Positions 60,733-64,000 of a DNA stretch of 64,000 nucleotides are shown one piece after another. The stretch's first letter is position 1, and each line of letters opens with the position of its first letter. The notes beneath the pieces were generated by a model, which did no database searches, had not been told where the DNA came from, and was given only the letters and a program-made list of their open reading frames with translations. Both the position numbers and the translations under genes were made by a program. This DNA comes from Gordonibacter faecis (lineage in GTDB: Bacteria; Actinomycetota; Coriobacteriia; Coriobacteriales; Eggerthellaceae): positions 62,001 to 126,000 of the forward strand of contig NZ_JASJEU010000012.1 of the NCBI RefSeq assembly GCF_030077735.1, in the 5' to 3' direction.

Positions 60733-61436
60733 AAACGTGTCCGGTGTGTAAGGCGCGCACGTTCGACGATGCGGAGGTGTGCTACGGCTGCATGCATCGC
60801 TTCGGCAGCACGCCGACGGAGGTGTTAGCCGATGCGGGGGGCTGGGAGCCCGAAGAGGGCGTGAGCCTTGGTCGGCTGGCAGCCCATGAGACGAAGCCCC
60901 AGATGGAAAGCCCAGCGGAAGAAGAGCGCGTGGCTGGTCACGCGGCGCTTGTGGAAGCGCCAGTGCCGGATAAGGAGGGCACGTCCGGTGAACATGATGT
61001 TCGCTCGGAAGGAAGGCACGCCGCCGAGCGGGCGCGTTGCCTCAGCGGTGGTATCTCTGCACAGGAGTCGCGTCGGGAGCTGACGCACCGCGAAGCGCAG
61101 CCCGTCGAGGGGACGCTTCGCCGATCGACACGGGCCGATCCCGTTCGGCGTGCCCGGCGAGACAGCGTGCCGTTCGATGGTGCGGGGTGGATTGTCCGCT
61201 TCGAACTGCCGGGTGCGTTGCATGAAGCACAGGAGGGCCTGGAGCAGGCCACGCATGAAGCATATTTCACTGATACGCATGCGGTGGAGCGAGGGCGCGG
61301 CGGCTCGCTGGTAATCAGCATCGAGCCAGCTGCAGGATCGGGCGGCCGCGAAGCGGCACGTGCTGAGCCGACAGCGGCGGGTGCCGTGCGCGTGCTTGAA
61401 CCAACCGCCAGCCGGGGTGAACAGGTACGGTCATGA
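60729..61436 (+). CDS. Zinc-ribbon protein of the Tad locus
   Basis: The 235-residue protein begins with a zinc-ribbon (CPVCKARTFDDAEVCYGC, Cys at 4, 7, 18 and 21), followed by a charged, probably disordered region and a C-terminal stretch (WIVRFELPG...LVISIEP) that may be a small beta domain. I do not recognise a family. It overlaps both neighbours by 4 nt, so it is made with the pilus proteins. Confidence 0.6.
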   Translation: MKTCPVCKARTFDDAEVCYGCMHRFGSTPTEVLADAGGWEPEEGVSLGRLAAHETKPQMESPAEEERVAGHAALVEAPVPDKEGTSGEHDVRSEGRHAAERARCLSGGISAQESRRELTHREAQPVEGTLRRSTRADPVRRARRDSVPFDGAGWIVRFELPGALHEAQEGLEQATHEAYFTDTHAVERGRGGSLVISIEPAAGSGGREAARAEPTAAGAVRVLEPTASRGEQVRS

Positions 61437-62332
61437 CGGCCGGAGCCCTCGTGGCGGGTGCTGCCCTGGTAGGTGCGGTGGCGGGATGGACGGTGGTGCC
61501 GTGGGCGTCCGACCGCGCGCTCAAGCGTGTTCGTGCGCGGGCTGACTCATGGTGGGATGACTCACTTGAAGTGTATCGCGCTTTCAAGTGTGCACATCCT
61601 GGCATTGAGCCAGCAAGCGCGTCCCCGGGGGAGGAAGGCGCGGTTGGCCTCTGGCGCGACTATGTGCTTGAACAGGCGCACCTCGGTGCGCTCACCCGGG
61701 AGCACCTGTGCACTCTTGCGCAAGCGGGCCTCGACATGAGCGGCACGGTGGCGGCAGGGACCGAAGAAGAGCGCGCCCTGCGCTGCTCATTCCGGCCACG
61801 CATGTGGCAGCGTGCGATATGCGCGGTGGGTGCGGCCATGTTCGCGGCGTTCGCTGCGGTGCTCGCGCCAGGTGTAGGTGCGGCTGTGGCGCTCTGTGTG
61901 TGTTTGCTTGCCATGGAGGTGGCTGTGGTGTGTGACCTGCGCGCCCGCACGATTCCTCTGGAAACGTGTGTGCTTGTGGTGCTTGCCGGTGCGGCGTTTC
62001 AGGTGGTGGTGAACGGCTTCGAGGGCGTGATGGCGGGACTTATGTTCGCGGGCATTGCGGTTGTCGGCAGCATGGCGGCGAACCGGGTGCTGCGCGGGCA
62101 CTGTCCGGGAGGCGCTGTTGGCGGAGGCGACGTGCGCTGCATGGGTGCGCTCTCGGTGGCCACGGGGGCGGGGGCGGCGTGCGGATTTGCCGCTTGCTAT
62201 GCGCTGGCGGCTGCAACCTCGCTCGCGGGATGTGCCACCAAGCGTCTCACGTGGACCGATGGCGTGCCCATGGCTCCGTTTCTGACGGTGTGGTTGGCCT
62301 GCGGGGCGTCGGTCAGCCTGGTTGCCACATGA
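61433..62332 (+). CDS. cpaA: Prepilin peptidase (A24 family)
   Basis: The 299-residue membrane protein has an N-terminal extension of about 130 residues and a C-terminal A24 aspartic protease domain with catalytic Asp in VCDLRARTIP (about 167) and in the GGGD motif (about 231). It cleaves Flp and pseudopilin leaders after Gly. CpaA/TadV is usually about 160-180 residues, so the N-terminal extension, with one membrane helix, is unusual. It lacks the GspO-type Cys motif. Confidence 0.85.
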   Translation: MTAGALVAGAALVGAVAGWTVVPWASDRALKRVRARADSWWDDSLEVYRAFKCAHPGIEPASASPGEEGAVGLWRDYVLEQAHLGALTREHLCTLAQAGLDMSGTVAAGTEEERALRCSFRPRMWQRAICAVGAAMFAAFAAVLAPGVGAAVALCVCLLAMEVAVVCDLRARTIPLETCVLVVLAGAAFQVVVNGFEGVMAGLMFAGIAVVGSMAANRVLRGHCPGGAVGGGDVRCMGALSVATGAGAACGFAACYALAAATSLAGCATKRLTWTDGVPMAPFLTVWLACGASVSLVAT

Positions 62333-62492
62333 AGGCGCGCGAGCGGGGTCTTGCGAGACATTCCGGCGAGGCAGCCTTCGTTTCGGCTCGCGCCGGACCG
62401 GTGTGAGTTTCTGCCGCAAAACGGCGGCTTAAACGGGTTGAAGGAAGGTCGGGCTAAAGGGGCCCGGCAACCAAACAAGAAAGGACATCAGT

Positions 62493-62783
62493 ATGAACGC
62501 AGCAAAGACCAACGCAACCTTTTCCTTCGAGGCGAACGCGAAGGTGCGCCCAGGCATTTCCACGCGTGCGCAGGGCGCTCGTGCCAAGGCGCGCGCCCTC
62601 GCAGTGCGCGGTGAGGAAGGCGGTGGCTCAGAGATTGTGCAGACGGTTATCGTGCTCGGCTTTGCCGTGGGCCTGGGCGCCGCACTTATGTTGTTGCAGG
62701 GCAACGTCCAATCGGCCATTACCACGGTTGGCTCGAACATCACTGACATGTTCGCGAAAGTTACGTCCGGTGCGGCCAGGTAG
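62493..62783 (+). CDS. Flp-like pilin, non-canonical motif
   Basis: The 96-residue protein has a long basic leader and GG|SEIVQTVIVLGFAVGLGAAL, with Glu at +2 and Gln at +5 instead of the usual Glu at +5. GAAAGG precedes ATG 62493. It begins a second group of pilin-like genes after a 160-nt gap. Confidence 0.65.
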   Translation: MNAAKTNATFSFEANAKVRPGISTRAQGARAKARALAVRGEEGGGSEIVQTVIVLGFAVGLGAALMLLQGNVQSAITTVGSNITDMFAKVTSGAAR

Positions 62784-62817
62784 CTACCATCCTGCACGCG
62801 AGTGGGGGAGCAGCGTC

Positions 62818-63294
62818 GTGACAGCTGTTGTGGCGCTGCCCCTTCTCCTTTCGCTGCTGTGCGCCAGCTTGGATATTGGGCGCGTGGTGTTTCTGGGGGC
62901 GGAGGTCAATTCTGCTGCTCACGCGGTGTGTCGGCGCGTGGAGGCGCGCCCCCAGGCCGCCACTTCCTCCAAAGAGTTGGCGAAGGTGGCGCTTGAGGCT
63001 TCCCCTTCGCTTGGAGGCGAGGGACTTGCTCTCTCTGCTACCGCCAGCGTGGGATCGGCGGAACAGCAGGTCTACGGTCACAAGCTGCGCGACACCGAGT
63101 GGGGCGGCTTTCGAGAGCGGCCGGCTCGGGTGCAAACCCGCCCCGTCACGGTGTCGGTGAGTGTGAAGGGACGCTACCTCACGCCGGTGGGAGCCCTCAT
63201 TGCACGCGCAACGGGTGCGGGGGATGGCTCGTTTACCTGCCGCGGTGCTGCGCGTGGCACCGTTGATGCCACGGTGGAGGGAGGTGCGTGGTGA
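62818..63294 (+). CDS. TadE-like pseudopilin
   Basis: The 158-residue protein starts directly with a hydrophobic segment (TAVVALPLLLSLLCASLDI), then a soluble beta-rich domain. GTG 62818 has GGGGGAG about 8 nt upstream. The longer frame upstream is Arg-rich antisense-like sequence and is rejected. It overlaps the next gene (GTGA). Confidence 0.65.
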   Translation: MTAVVALPLLLSLLCASLDIGRVVFLGAEVNSAAHAVCRRVEARPQAATSSKELAKVALEASPSLGGEGLALSATASVGSAEQQVYGHKLRDTEWGGFRERPARVQTRPVTVSVSVKGRYLTPVGALIARATGAGDGSFTCRGAARGTVDATVEGGAW

Positions 63295-63791
63295 GTGAGC
63301 GCGAGCGCGGCAGCGAGATGGTGCAGTTTTTGGTGGTGGTGCCGCTGGTGCTGTTGGTGTTGGCGGCGGCGCTGCAAGTGGGTGCCGTCATGCTGTCCAT
63401 CGATCGGCTGACGGCCGATGTGACGCGAGCGTGTCGCCAGCTTGATGCGGCGGGCTTGTCGCTGGCGGCAGACAAAGAACGGTTCGTGAAGGATGAGCTG
63501 TTGGGCGCGGCGACGCAGCTGCAGCCCGATCTGTTGACCGTGCGGGATGTGCGCCTATCGTTTGACAGCGATGCGAATTCGTCGCTTGCGCTCGCGCACC
63601 CCGGATCAATTGAGGATGGTTTGCTTGTTATTGAAGAGCGTACAAGCAGCGGGCACTTCTCGTTCGACGTGGCCTACGAACTGCCGTCGCTGGCGGCGAT
63701 TCCCGGCATGGAACACAGAAGCATCGCGCGCCACGTGGAGTGTGCGCGCACCGAGGGAAGGGTGGTTGAGGTGGAGGTGTCGCCGTTATGA
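63291..63791 (+). CDS. TadE-like pseudopilin
   Basis: The 166-residue protein has ERG|SEMVQFLVVVPLVLLVL, the same Ser-Glu-x-Val-Gln variant motif as the pilin at 62493, then a soluble domain. GTG 63291 overlaps the previous stop; GTG 63288 is also possible. The stop overlaps the next ATG. Confidence 0.7.
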   Translation: MSERERGSEMVQFLVVVPLVLLVLAAALQVGAVMLSIDRLTADVTRACRQLDAAGLSLAADKERFVKDELLGAATQLQPDLLTVRDVRLSFDSDANSSLALAHPGSIEDGLLVIEERTSSGHFSFDVAYELPSLAAIPGMEHRSIARHVECARTEGRVVEVEVSPL

Positions 63792-64000
63792 GGGTGCGTG
63801 CCGCGGGTGCGCGCAGTGCGGCGTCCGAGCGCGGTAATGTGACTCCGCTCGCGCTGGCGGTGGCATTGGTGCTGTTCATGGCCCTGGGATTCGCCGTGGA
63901 TCAGGGTGTGGCGTGCGCATCTAAGGTGCGTCAGGAAAACGCGCTCGATGCGGCACGCGATGCCTGCATGGACACCTCGTTTGCCCTCGTGGCGAAAAAC
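63788..64000 (+). CDS. TadG-like protein, 5' part
   Basis: ATG 63788 overlaps the previous stop. The visible 71 residues show ERG|NVTPLALAVALVLFMALGF followed by ENALDAARDACMD, the pilin-like leader and post-helix region of TadG-type proteins. The gene continues past the window edge. Confidence 0.65.
   Translation, partial: MRVRAAGARSAASERGNVTPLALAVALVLFMALGFAVDQGVACASKVRQENALDAARDACMDTSFALVAKN

Overview
The window is a GC-rich (roughly 60%) bacterial chromosome segment that looks like a member of the Coriobacteriia, family Eggerthellaceae (Eggerthella, Adlercreutzia, Gordonibacter or Slackia type). This assignment is inferred from gene content: a membrane-embedded LuxR regulator beside a Tat-exported molybdoenzyme operon, pyruvate:ferredoxin oxidoreductase, several SLH-domain surface proteins with a pyruvyl-transferase for SLH anchoring, and a Tad/Flp pilus locus. 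I saw no rRNA, CRISPR array, transposase or prophage. One tRNA-Val is present.

Layout. 1-4.2 kb: 3' end of porA, then porB, a Hanks-type kinase and an FHA protein. 4.2-10.8 kb: a split GHKL histidine kinase, a LytTR response regulator and a large leucine-rich/SLH surface protein. The first kinase ORF carries a 12-G tract and the surface-protein signal peptide carries a 14-G tract, so both look phase-variable by slipped-strand mispairing. With 14 G the surface protein is out of frame with its signal peptide. 10.9-24.5 kb: a stress and defence island, clearly AT-richer from about 13 kb onward, with VapBC, YaaA, a possible type I toxin peptide, HigBA (antitoxin fused to a metallopeptidase), a convergent sce7725/sce7726-type pair, a decayed gene and a tandem pair of large NACHT/STAND NTPases.

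24.5-36 kb: a surface-layer region with a G-rich intergenic tract, a probable S-layer protein, SecA, a composite inverted-repeat region, a CsaB-type pyruvyl transferase and a subtilisin-like protease with SLH domains. 36-46.6 kb: an old yellow enzyme, a SanA/YdcF protein, a membrane LuxR regulator divergent from a torD-psrABC-like operon, ferritin, and a second 12-TM-type protein that lacks the LuxR domain. 46.9-50.4 kb: a very large fused ABC exporter, then tRNA-Val. 50.6-64 kb: a Tad/Flp pilus locus (cpaB, tadZ, tadA, tadB, tadC, flp, several TadE/TadG-like minor pilins, a DUF192 protein, a zinc-ribbon protein and a prepilin peptidase) that runs off the window end.

How it fits together: much of the segment builds or varies the cell surface. 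SLH proteins are exported by Sec, anchored on pyruvylated wall polymer, supplemented by Tad pili, and partly controlled by contingency switches. The island at 11-24 kb supplies toxin-antitoxin and probable anti-phage functions. The features most worth following are the double poly-G switch coupling a sensor kinase to a surface adhesin, and the tandem NACHT pair.
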